Assembly (NCBI GenBank): GCA_014729915.1 | Contig: WJJD01000155.1 | Location: forward strand, 1-40,334 | DNA from: Candidatus Woesearchaeota archaeon | GTDB taxonomy: Archaea > Nanobdellota > Nanobdellia > Woesearchaeales > GW2011-AR15 | DNA: 40,334 bases | Reading direction: 5' to 3' | Part shown: one piece after another, positions 1-8,705 of the stretch | Position numbering within the stretch: the stretch's first letter is position 1 | Layout: every line of letters begins with the position of its first letter | Notes under the pieces: model-generated | What the model saw: the letters and a program-made list of their open reading frames with translations, nothing else | The model's database searches: none | What the model was told of the DNA's origin: nothing | Program-made: the position numbers and the translations under genes

Positions 1-72
1 AAATTGATATAAACAACAACTCTTTTATTTTTTTTAGGTACATATTCTGTCACCTCAGATAGATTTGTACCT

Positions 73-101
73 AATCACCCCTTAGCTTATAAGGGGTGAT
101 T
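73..101. terminator. Strong intergenic hairpin (12-bp stem AATCACCCCTTA / TAAGGGGTGATT, loop GCTTA)
   Basis: Perfect inverted repeat read directly; lies upstream of the first ORF, probably 3' of a gene outside the window. Confidence 0.5.
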
Positions 102-189
102 TCATTTATATGAGTTTTGGTCGTTTTTCAGAATACCCATTAATGTTCTATAATAAAGCTTATATTCTATTCATTATTTAATTAATGTA

Positions 190-1935
190 ATGAAAAAAAG
201 AGGAATTGAATCTATTGAGCAATGGATGATTATTATTGCTGGTTTTGTTATCGGAGGATTAGTCTTTGTTGGAGGATACAAACTTATTTCTTTGCAGGTC
301 AAGAATAATGAAATCAATAATATAAAAGATAATTTTCACCGATTAAAAAATGTGATGCAGGAAAGTTGTTATTCCGGAAAAAACAGCCTTAATTCAGATT
401 CATTTACTTTCTCTTCATTAGTTAATAACCTCTCTATAAAAAACTCATCCAACCAAAAATACGAGTCAGGAGATCAGTTATGCATAAACATCCAGGGCAC
501 CGGAGAGATATGTGAAAAATTAAAAAACTGTTATTATATTATGGAAACAATTGATCAGACTCAAAATGAAAGTATATTGTATCTTGTAAATAAGATATTA
601 AAAAGAACAAAAAATATTAATGTGAATTTGTTTGTTAAAAAATCAAATGTAACTAAGGTGTGCACGACTTGGAAAAAAAAACTGAATAAACAATCTGAGT
701 TTTATTTATCTGACTCTCTTGTTAAAAGGGGAGGAGGTTGTATAGATTCCTGTCAATGCAGTTCTGGTTATATTTGCACCAAAACTTCACACTGCTGTCC
801 AAAAGGAAAAGAATATATTAATGGTGTATGTGCTTTGACCTGCACAGAAGATCATTGGAAGTATTCTGACGGGGATTGTAAACCTGATAATAAGTTAACA
901 AGATCATGGTCTAAAATATCTCAATGTGAAAACGGTGTTTCTCATCCTAATCAAGAAAAAATTGATTGTACTTATGCTTCTGCATGTCAAAAACCAAGTA
1001 TTGGGGAAGCAAAAAACTATCTGGAAATAAAACAAGGGAACATACCAATTCTTTTAGCAATAGGTCATGCCGGTTGGAAAAAGGCCGGAAATAAAAGAAA
1101 TGAAGGATATGCAGCTGACCCATTACTTTATGAGCTTGTAGATATCTTAAGAACACAACTAAGTCAAAAAACAAATGGATTAAAACCTTACATTGTATAT
1201 AACCAGGCAAATAGAAATTATATGAATCCAAACAGACCTATTGGACACAATGAAGCCTATAATTCTAATAACCAGCTTGCAGAAAATATTTACTTTGGTT
1301 TTCATGATTATGTAGACTACATGGTGTGTAAATTAGAAGAAAAATTCGGACAAGATATGGGTATTTTAATTAATCCTCATACAACAGATCTTAGCTGGGA
1401 CAGAGGACATGACAGATATCATAAACCCTGGGATAGGATTTGTGAAATCGGAATTTATGCAAATATTAATAACTTAGACTCAAAGAAAAACACAATGCAA
1501 TCCCTATACCAGAGAAAAGGTGGTGGTGCAGTCAGGGGAGAAAACAGTATTCCATATTATTTATATCATGCACAGAACTGGCCAAACGAAGCAGCTGTTT
1601 GGCCTGATGTAAATAATAAAAATTCAAAAACAGAAACAATAAATGGAAATGATGTCTGGCATGTTATCCCGGCAAAAATTAATGGAAATTGGGAAACTGC
1701 TTTGTTTAATGGTGCACAAACAATAATTTGGCACAGTACCCAGACTTACAACAGAAATCAAAGATGGCAATATGGTATTGATGCTTTCCAGATAGAGATG
1801 AATTACCGCAAAGATTCCGGGTTTGGAAAAAGCGGAGGAAACCTTGATGATACTTTTGCAAATATGTTTATAGATGATTTTACAGATGCAATTCTTTTTA
1901 GCCTGGAAAAAAATTATGACTGGACTATGGAATAA
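190..1935 (+). CDS. Membrane-anchored extracellular protein: pilin-like N-terminal segment (MKKRGIESIEQWMIIIAGFVIGG), Cys-rich module, N-formylglutamate amidohydrolase-like C-terminal domain
   Basis: ORF of 581 aa; N-terminal KKRG plus hydrophobic helix; Cys module CIDSCQCSSGYICTKTSHCCP; putative catalytic-type motifs GHAG, NRNYMNPNR, INPHTT, QIEMNYR resembling the FGase/HutG fold. Confidence 0.6.
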   Translation: MKKRGIESIEQWMIIIAGFVIGGLVFVGGYKLISLQVKNNEINNIKDNFHRLKNVMQESCYSGKNSLNSDSFTFSSLVNNLSIKNSSNQKYESGDQLCINIQGTGEICEKLKNCYYIMETIDQTQNESILYLVNKILKRTKNINVNLFVKKSNVTKVCTTWKKKLNKQSEFYLSDSLVKRGGGCIDSCQCSSGYICTKTSHCCPKGKEYINGVCALTCTEDHWKYSDGDCKPDNKLTRSWSKISQCENGVSHPNQEKIDCTYASACQKPSIGEAKNYLEIKQGNIPILLAIGHAGWKKAGNKRNEGYAADPLLYELVDILRTQLSQKTNGLKPYIVYNQANRNYMNPNRPIGHNEAYNSNNQLAENIYFGFHDYVDYMVCKLEEKFGQDMGILINPHTTDLSWDRGHDRYHKPWDRICEIGIYANINNLDSKKNTMQSLYQRKGGGAVRGENSIPYYLYHAQNWPNEAAVWPDVNNKNSKTETINGNDVWHVIPAKINGNWETALFNGAQTIIWHSTQTYNRNQRWQYGIDAFQIEMNYRKDSGFGKSGGNLDDTFANMFIDDFTDAILFSLEKNYDWTME

Positions 1936-1962
1936 TATTATGTTTTGCTAAACCAAAAATGA

Positions 1963-2085
1963 TTAGCCTCTCTTAAATTTTTCACATTCGATAATATAAA
2001 TAGAAAATCCTTTCTCCTTCATTTTTTCAGAATCTTTTTGATCCTGGCAATTTGTTCTTTTTCCGCAGTTATTGCAAATTGACAA
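1963..2085 (-). CDS. Possible small Cys-rich zinc-binding protein (40 aa, TTG start)
   Basis: Reads (M)SICNNCGKRTNCQDQKDSEKMKEKGFSIYIIECEKFKRG; GAGGG upstream of TTG; CxxC-x5-C layout similar to the C-terminus of the 152-aa zinc protein at 30485-30943. Confidence 0.4.
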   Translation of the reverse strand: MSICNNCGKRTNCQDQKDSEKMKEKGFSIYIIECEKFKRG

Positions 2086-2146
2086 CTTTTCCCTCTATAA
2101 ATAATTAAGAACAAAAGTTACTTTTATATTTTTCTGTTAAGAAATA

Positions 2147-2268
2147 TGGACCCGGAGGGACTTTCATATCCAAAGCAATGCTTTTGGATTTTTGAACCCT
2201 CGACCCACTGCTTAGAAGGCAGTTGCCCTTTCTGTCTTAATAAAGAATCCAGACTAGGCTACGGGTCC
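2147..2268 (-). tRNA. tRNA-Arg(TCT) with two non-canonical introns (2229..2247 in D-loop, 2161..2190 in T-loop)
   Basis: Acceptor GGACCCG/CGGGTCC, anticodon arm ACTGC-CTTCTAA-GCAGT (anticodon TCT), T-stem GAGGG/CCCTC; insertions in D- and T-loops each form BHB-like folds; the spliced product is a 73-nt cloverleaf with T-loop TTCAAAT. Confidence 0.85.
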
Positions 2269-2510
2269 TTAACCTTTGAAGAATAAATATCTTGTTTTAA
2301 AGTTTTTTGTTTAAATCCACTTCTCCATGGAAAGATCATCATAATATTTCCCTTGTATTTGATCTCTTTTTTAAAAACAGCTGCTTTTTTATGGATTAAT
2401 TTTCTTTTTTCTTCAAATAAAACTTTTTATAATTACAGAAAGTTATAAAAGTTATAAATTTCCAAAAAGTTTATATTATACAACTCATTTTAAATAGCCG
2501 GGTGTTAATA

Positions 2511-2750
2511 ATGGATGTAAGTATTAAAAACATTCCTGACAAGGATTGGAGGGCATTTAAAGTTGAGGCTGCAAAGCACAATCTAAAGACAGGAGAGATG
2601 TTTTCAAAGCTAGTAAATGAGCACAAAGAAAAATGTGAAAAGGGCAACTGGAAAAAATTTTTATACAGTGAAAAAACATTGACAGAAAAAGACACTAAAA
2701 TCATAAAAGAATCTATAAAAATATTCAGAAGAGATACTGAATTTAGATGA
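2511..2750 (+). CDS. vapB: VapB-like antitoxin
   Basis: 79-aa ORF (ATG at 2511) with N-terminal ribbon-helix-like segment; 4-nt overlap (ATGA) with the downstream PIN toxin. Confidence 0.65.
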   Translation: MDVSIKNIPDKDWRAFKVEAAKHNLKTGEMFSKLVNEHKEKCEKGNWKKFLYSEKTLTEKDTKIIKESIKIFRRDTEFR

Positions 2751-3148
2751 AATTATTAAAATATATTTTGGATACGAATATCTATATTGAAATAGAAAGA
2801 AATAATCAATCTATTAAAAAAAAAATCGAGAGTTATCTTAAAAAAAAAAATGGACTTCTTTATTTAACTTCACCGACATATACTGAATTATTTTATGGAT
2901 TTTTAAAGAGAAATCCTAAAGATATTAAAAAAAAGCTTGAAAAGTTAAACAGCCTGCCTGTATTAAATACTTCTAAGAGAAGTGCATTAATGTGTGCAGA
3001 TTTAAAACATAATCTTGAAAAAAAAGGAAAAATAATTCCGATATTTGATCTTTTTATTGCAAGCATAGTTATTGCAAACAAAGGAATTTTAATTACAAGC
3101 GATCCGCATTTTAAAGAGATTGGTAAAATTAGGTTAATTTATTTATAA
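2747..3148 (+). CDS. vapC: VapC-like PIN-domain ribonuclease toxin
   Basis: PIN acidic residues: LDTNIYIEIE, TYTELFYGF, IFDLFIASIV, TSDPHF. Confidence 0.85.
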   Translation: MKLLKYILDTNIYIEIERNNQSIKKKIESYLKKKNGLLYLTSPTYTELFYGFLKRNPKDIKKKLEKLNSLPVLNTSKRSALMCADLKHNLEKKGKIIPIFDLFIASIVIANKGILITSDPHFKEIGKIRLIYL

Positions 3149-3189
3149 TTTTTTCAAAACCTGTGTTTTAAAGGTTATATATACATAAA

Positions 3190-3300
3190 TTATAGAGAAT
3201 TTTGAAAAACATCAAAATTCTTTAAGAAGAACTTTGAATTATTCTCTATAAACATCTGAAAATAGAGATCAATTTATAGGTAATTCAAAGTTCTCTATAA
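3190..3300. repeat. 111-nt palindromic element with 10-bp terminal inverted repeats TTATAGAGAA/TTCTCTATAA and nested hairpins
   Basis: Hairpin AGAATTTTGA/TCAAAATTCT (3196-3221); 13-bp inverted repeat GAACTTTGAATTA/TAATTCAAAGTTC (3229-3241/3281-3293); inner TCTCTAT/ATAGAGA. Confidence 0.75.
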
Positions 3301-3310
3301 TAAAAAAATT

Positions 3311-4624
3311 ATGTTTTTGCTGGACACCCCAAAACATAATGAGAAAAACTTATCTTTTAAAATGTCAAAATCATACATCAGAACTAGTGATATTATCATA
3401 AGAAAAGAATATTTTGGCGGGATTGCCTTTAATAAACAAAATGCAGTAAATCTTGAACTTGATAAAGAAGGCTTTTTTTTATTATCAATCCTTGAAAAAC
3501 CATTATCTTTAAAGAAAATAAAAAATAAACTTAACCTGCATTTCTCAAAAATCTTTTTAAACTCAGAAATTAAACCTATTTTGGATTCATTAAAAAAAAA
3601 CGGATTTGTAAAGATTATACATTTACCGTGCAATTTTAAAAAACCTCAGAAATTTAATGAAAACAACTTTCTTCCAAATGTTTTATCAGCTCCTGAAACT
3701 GTACATCTTTCTGTCACTGGAAAATGCAATTTAAATTGTGTTTTTTGTTATGGAAAATCAAAAACTCCTGACCTTTCCAAAAAAGAGATTTTCAGGATGA
3801 TTGATACATTATCATCAATGAGAGTATTTCAGCTTGCAATAGGAGGGGGAGAACCTTTTTTAAGAAAAGATATCTTTGAGATAATAGACTACACCAGACA
3901 AAAAAATATTATTCCAAACATAACAACAAACGGAACTCTTATTACAAAGGAGATTATAGAGAAAATAAAAAATAAAATAGGTCAATTAAATCTCAGTTAT
4001 TATGAAAATTTCAAAAAACTAAATGATATTTTACAACTTTTAATAAAAAACAATATCAGAACTGGTATAAATATCTTGGTTACAAAAAAGAATCTACCAG
4101 TACTAAAAAATATTATAAATGATCTGTTAAGATATGATATCGCAAATATAATTATCCTAAGACCAAAACCAGGAAAAAATAAAAAATGGTATCAACAAAA
4201 TCAATTTTCTAAAAAAGAATTAAATAAATTAAAAAAAGTACTTGACAAATATCAAAAAAAAATAAATGTTGACTGTTCGCTGACATGTCTGATGTATAAT
4301 ATTCCAAAACAAGAATTACAAAAAAATTCTGTTTTTGGCTGTGTTGCAGGATCTAGATTTTGTACAATAAAAAATAACGGTGATGTATTCCCTTGCTCAT
4401 TTTTTAATGAAAAAGACTATCTTGCCGGAAATATCGTTAAAACAGACTTTGAAAAAATCTGGAAAAAATCACAAACATTTAAAAAATTCAGAAAGTTAAC
4501 TAAAAAAATAAAAGGAAAATGTAGAACTTGTGAAATAAAAGAACACTGCAAAGGTTGCAGAAGAATAGTGTTGGAATTTGGAGATGATTTTTATGATTCA
4601 GATAAAGGATGCCTAAAGAGGTGA
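3311..4624 (+). CDS. Radical SAM/SPASM protein with PqqD-like N-terminal domain (PqqE-like / RiPP-maturase-like)
   Basis: VTGKCNLNCVFC (CxxxCxxC), GGGEP motif, C-terminal Cys cluster CRTCEIKEHCKGC; N-terminal ~90 aa resembles a PqqD/RRE-type domain. Confidence 0.85.
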   Translation: MFLLDTPKHNEKNLSFKMSKSYIRTSDIIIRKEYFGGIAFNKQNAVNLELDKEGFFLLSILEKPLSLKKIKNKLNLHFSKIFLNSEIKPILDSLKKNGFVKIIHLPCNFKKPQKFNENNFLPNVLSAPETVHLSVTGKCNLNCVFCYGKSKTPDLSKKEIFRMIDTLSSMRVFQLAIGGGEPFLRKDIFEIIDYTRQKNIIPNITTNGTLITKEIIEKIKNKIGQLNLSYYENFKKLNDILQLLIKNNIRTGINILVTKKNLPVLKNIINDLLRYDIANIIILRPKPGKNKKWYQQNQFSKKELNKLKKVLDKYQKKINVDCSLTCLMYNIPKQELQKNSVFGCVAGSRFCTIKNNGDVFPCSFFNEKDYLAGNIVKTDFEKIWKKSQTFKKFRKLTKKIKGKCRTCEIKEHCKGCRRIVLEFGDDFYDSDKGCLKR

Positions 4625-4625
4625 T

Positions 4626-5213
4626 TTGATGAAAATAATAAGCAAAAAAAAATATTTTGATTGTGACCATAGTTCTGTTAGTTATGAATTTATATCTGAT
4701 AAAAAGATATCTGATGAGGCAAAAAACTTTGCAAGACAAAGCAGCAGCCGTTTTAGAATCAGCAGGCATAAACTTGAAATTACAATTCCCGGAGAACATT
4801 ATCTTTATGATCATATCCAGGATACTCTTCTAGAAAAATATAACATTCCTTTGTTAATTTATGAAGATTACGACTGGTGGAACTTTTTAATTATGCTTGA
4901 ATATGATGAAAAAATGATGAAGGAACTTAAAAAATATGATGATGTTGGATCTGATCACACAATTCATATTACAAAAAAAAGTAAAAAAATCGAAATCTGG
5001 ATAACTGTACATATAAACTATGGTTATTCTCAGGACGAATCTCCCTTTAATATACTTGAAGATATTTTTCTTGATATAAGAGAAGATATCTTAAGCAAGA
5101 ATTTTGAATCATTGGACATATTAAAAATGTATTGTGAAGAAAAAGATATTTCAGATTATAAAACCAGTTCAGAATTGTATGATAGATTAATTTCCATATT
5201 AGACAAACACTAG
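4626..5213 (+). CDS. Unknown 195-aa protein coupled to the radical SAM gene
   Basis: Starts 1 nt after the radical SAM stop; no recognised family; a related fragment is present at ~12021-12095. Confidence 0.75.
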   Translation: MMKIISKKKYFDCDHSSVSYEFISDKKISDEAKNFARQSSSRFRISRHKLEITIPGEHYLYDHIQDTLLEKYNIPLLIYEDYDWWNFLIMLEYDEKMMKELKKYDDVGSDHTIHITKKSKKIEIWITVHINYGYSQDESPFNILEDIFLDIREDILSKNFESLDILKMYCEEKDISDYKTSSELYDRLISILDKH

Positions 5214-5479
5214 TGTGTTATTTTAAATTTGATAAAGTTCATGTTCAGAAAGAATTTTGTTAGGATGAAAATAACAAAACAACCGAGTATTTATGAGTAG
5301 TCCCGATTGAATCAGATTTTTTGTAGATTTGAAATCAAAAAACAAATTGCCAAAGAAAATATTGGTTAAATTAGTCACTGATTCACACATGATTTCTGAA
5401 TAACAACTCAAAAAGTTTGTAAAATAACGTAAAACTTTCAAAGAACAATAGTTTTCCAATTACAAAAAATTATGATTTT

Positions 5480-6460
5480 ATAACAAAAGTGTCACCAATC
5501 TTTTGATAGATGAGTAATACCTCAGCACAAGAGGAGGATCAATTTCATTTTGAGAAAAGTAAACTTCTTTTTTCAGGAATGAAAGACCTTATAAATAACC
5601 ACAGATTATACCTTGCAACAGCATAACAAAAATAAAAAAATCTAATTATTTTGTTCTGAGAAGTTGTTTTAGGCAGGAAGATATTTTAGGGTAGGTGCTT
5701 TCCTGTTCTCCATACTATTAGTGATTTTGACATATCTAAAACCCCTATCCAAGAGAACAAGTTTTATCTCAACAAACTGTTTAGCATTAAGGATTAATTC
5801 ATCAAGAATTTCAGGCAAATTACCATCTTTTGTATAGATTTTTAGACCCAAAGTTATAATCTTATTTTTATACATAGCTTGCATTGTCAAATATTTGAAA
5901 AAGTAATTTGTTCCATTTTTATGTTTAGCACCTCTAACACTTTTATTTTCTTTTCTATCTTTTGAATAGGTTTCCTGTTCATGGAGGTCAAATATTAAAG
6001 TTTCTTAGTACTTTTTTCCTTTCTTTGTTTTAGGGAACATTTTGAAAAACTGTTTTTTGAAAATATTTTCAAACTGTTCATCAACATCTTCATAAAGCAA
6101 TTTCTTTATTTTGGAAAGTAAAGAGTTCCCGTTTGGTACATCGTCCATTTCATTCATCACTTGACTACTATTTTCAGCACAGGTTTTGAATAAGCTCATA
6201 AAACTAACTAAGTTAAAATATTGACTCTCATCAAACTTAATCTTTTTAGTCCTATTAAGACTCAACATGTTGTTGATTTGTTCTCTTGCAGAGAATAGTA
6301 AGGTTTTTAATTCACTTAATTTTATTTCATTTTGCATGTGATCATCATTACATGCTTGCATGTAAGAGAACTTAACTTTTTCTCTTATTGCAATTTTTTT
6401 AGAATTCTTTATCCTATATATTAAATTTTCAATCGGCCCTACTGTCAATATTAATAACAA
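5480..6460 (-). pseudogene. Decayed DDE-type IS transposase (multiple frames)
   Basis: Fragments 6005-6460 (151 aa), 5669-5890 (LVLLDRGFRYVKITNSMENRKAPTLKYLPA) and downstream IIRFFYFCYAVARYNLWLFI are consecutive pieces of a DDE transposase separated by frameshifts/stops. Confidence 0.65.
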
Positions 6461-6529
6461 TTAATTAACTACTTTTTAATAGTAAAAATAGAAACATTTA
6501 AATACCAATAATATAATTATTTAATAGTA

Positions 6530-6676
6530 ATGACAAAAATAGGGATAAGTGTAACAATTAAACCTGAAACATTACTCATTTTAAGAAAATTAATGAGACT
6601 ACAAAAAAAGAAAAAAAGCCATGTTGTAGAGGAAGCTATATTGAAGTATGCAAGAGAGGTAGGAAAAGATGAGTAA
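6530..6676 (+). CDS. Small ribbon-helix-helix (CopG-like) protein, 48 aa
   Basis: MTKIGISVTIKPETLLILRKLMRLQKKKKSHVVEEAILKYAREVGKDE; beta-strand plus two helices typical of RHH; stop overlaps the ATG of the next ORF. Confidence 0.65.
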   Translation: MTKIGISVTIKPETLLILRKLMRLQKKKKSHVVEEAILKYAREVGKDE

Positions 6677-8705
6677 TGACTTGGTTGAAACATTATTACG
6701 AGAAGAAATTGATCAAAAAGATAATTTGGATAAGATAATTGAAGAATTAAATAATGGAAGGAAAAAATTAAAAGAATGGAATAAACCAGGGAATTCTCCA
6801 TTCAACGCTGATTTAGCTCCACTCAAAAAAAGTAGAATTATTGATGAATATATTTACGGTAGTCCTCTTTGCTTAATTATAGAACTATTCTATGAAAATT
6901 CAATAGGAACTGTAAATAGAGATATTAACAACAGAGAAGGATTTGAGTTATTTAGTGCAATTATAAATAACATTTCAATATTTAAATCTTATTTAGAAAA
7001 CTTTTATTCTGAAAAAGATAAAGAGCTTTTTATAGCTCTGATTCCAAAAATTTTAAGGTATGGAATTTCACTTGATAACTTCTCAGAGTTTTACAGGGAA
7101 TTTACAAATACTTATGATCTCCAGAAGATTACAACTAAAGAACAGCTTAATGAAAAATTTGCAGAAAATCTTGAAAAAAGATTCGGTTATAAACCAAAAA
7201 GCCTTGATTTTGATTCAATGTTAAGACTGCTTTGTTATAGGACAGTTAAAGATGAATATGATAAATCTCCTCAAAAAGTAAGGCTTCCTTTAATTGATGA
7301 AAAAATAGCAATTGCAGAATTAATGAAAAGACATGATCAGAATAAGAATAAAAAATACAATGCAGGTTCCGGGATTCTGGGAGAAGAAGATATTGACATG
7401 AGGTTAAGAACTAATGATCTTGGAGCATTTTCTGAATTCAATCAGTTATATTGGTTATTACAAAAAAAAAGTACATCCAAGTTCATTCCTCAAATTGCAG
7501 TGGCTTATCAATTAGATTCAAAAATCCCAGAAAGATTTGAAGATCTTTTCAAAGAGAATGGTATTCTTACTAACAGAAACTATACAAATATATTACAAAA
7601 ATATGAAGGAGGAATTAATCTTCTGAATTATCAAAAATTTGTTAAAGACATGACTAATTTAATTAATGGAATATTATCCAGAAACCCTAAAATCCAAAAG
7701 GATCTTTTGATGGAATTCAGAACACATCTTGAAACCCTGGCTTATGGGGTTAAATTCGGAACAAATATCCAAAAAATACAGGTTGATACTGGATATAATT
7801 TTGTAGAAAACATTACAGATCTTACAAGAGCTTGTTTTTCTCCTTCACAAGAACCTGATGATAAATTAAAAAGAGAATTTTCTCTATTATATGAGCTAGA
7901 TCCTGATGTAAATATTATCGGGATGTATGGTTATCCTAAAGGAAAAAGAGGACCTCAATTAGCAAAGGCAATAACTTTTATTCGAGACCATGTTTATTAT
8001 AAACAAGGAAAAGAAAAAAGAGAAAAAGCATTAGTTGTTGATGGACTTATTGCATCAGAATTTTTAGAATATCTTCCCGAGGGAATTGACTGGAGAGAAA
8101 TCATGTATAATTCAATAATGAAACATGCAGACAATATAGGAGCAAAAAAGGTTCTTTTAAATCTTGAAAACAGCGGATCACAAAGAAGTGTTAATATGTT
8201 TAAACAATATGTTGTTGAAAGAGCACTTGAACAAAAAGTTATTCAAAAGGAAGATATAAAATGTAAAAATGGTGGAAGACAAGGTCCAAAAATAACTATA
8301 AGAAAACAAAATATTAAACGAATCGGGAGTTCAGTTGAAATTGATTCCGGAAAGAGTTTTGATTATACACATAGGGTGGATTATTGCTTATCAAGAGATA
8401 GTAATTCTGCACCTGAAAAAACTGCAGGAATAGATTCTTCCGGCTTTTATTATGGTCAGCAGTACTTTGATTCTTTGTTTGGATGGAATTTATTTGTTTT
8501 GAAAAACAGGGAAAATATTGAAAAACAGAGTGAACAAAAAGGAATTACTGAACTTACAAGAGAATATGTTGCTGATCTTTTAGATTATGAAAAAAGAGAA
8601 ACACAAGAACAAGGCAGAGGAATTCATCATAAAGATAGGATGATAAGACCGGAATGGAATTTAGGTATCGGTTACATGAATGCAATTGAATTTAAACTTG
8701 AGTAA
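6669..8705 (+). CDS. Large protein of unknown function (678 aa), translationally coupled to the RHH protein
   Basis: Long uninterrupted ORF overlapping the RHH stop; no family recognised. Confidence 0.8.
   Translation: MSNDLVETLLREEIDQKDNLDKIIEELNNGRKKLKEWNKPGNSPFNADLAPLKKSRIIDEYIYGSPLCLIIELFYENSIGTVNRDINNREGFELFSAIINNISIFKSYLENFYSEKDKELFIALIPKILRYGISLDNFSEFYREFTNTYDLQKITTKEQLNEKFAENLEKRFGYKPKSLDFDSMLRLLCYRTVKDEYDKSPQKVRLPLIDEKIAIAELMKRHDQNKNKKYNAGSGILGEEDIDMRLRTNDLGAFSEFNQLYWLLQKKSTSKFIPQIAVAYQLDSKIPERFEDLFKENGILTNRNYTNILQKYEGGINLLNYQKFVKDMTNLINGILSRNPKIQKDLLMEFRTHLETLAYGVKFGTNIQKIQVDTGYNFVENITDLTRACFSPSQEPDDKLKREFSLLYELDPDVNIIGMYGYPKGKRGPQLAKAITFIRDHVYYKQGKEKREKALVVDGLIASEFLEYLPEGIDWREIMYNSIMKHADNIGAKKVLLNLENSGSQRSVNMFKQYVVERALEQKVIQKEDIKCKNGGRQGPKITIRKQNIKRIGSSVEIDSGKSFDYTHRVDYCLSRDSNSAPEKTAGIDSSGFYYGQQYFDSLFGWNLFVLKNRENIEKQSEQKGITELTREYVADLLDYEKRETQEQGRGIHHKDRMIRPEWNLGIGYMNAIEFKLE

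Noticed and set aside
947-1231. Antisense ORF of 94 aa
   Set aside because: Shadow of the 581-aa coding ORF; no RBS or domain signal. The same applies to most short ORFs opposite genes (e.g. 12962-13165, 13802-15031, 22035-22847, 24580-25185, 36312-36512).
2147-2268. tRNA as integration site bounding the 2.5-12.3 kb island
   Set aside because: The island lies on the 5' side of the tRNA (minus strand), no integrase was seen and no duplicated tRNA 3' end was found.
2400-2500. Repeated TTATAA/AAAGTTATAA upstream of vapB as an operator
   Set aside because: AT-rich sequence makes such repeats likely by chance; no clear symmetric operator.
5223-5459. 78-aa minus-strand ORF
   Set aside because: Lies in the decayed IS flank, no recognisable motif; likely random open frame.
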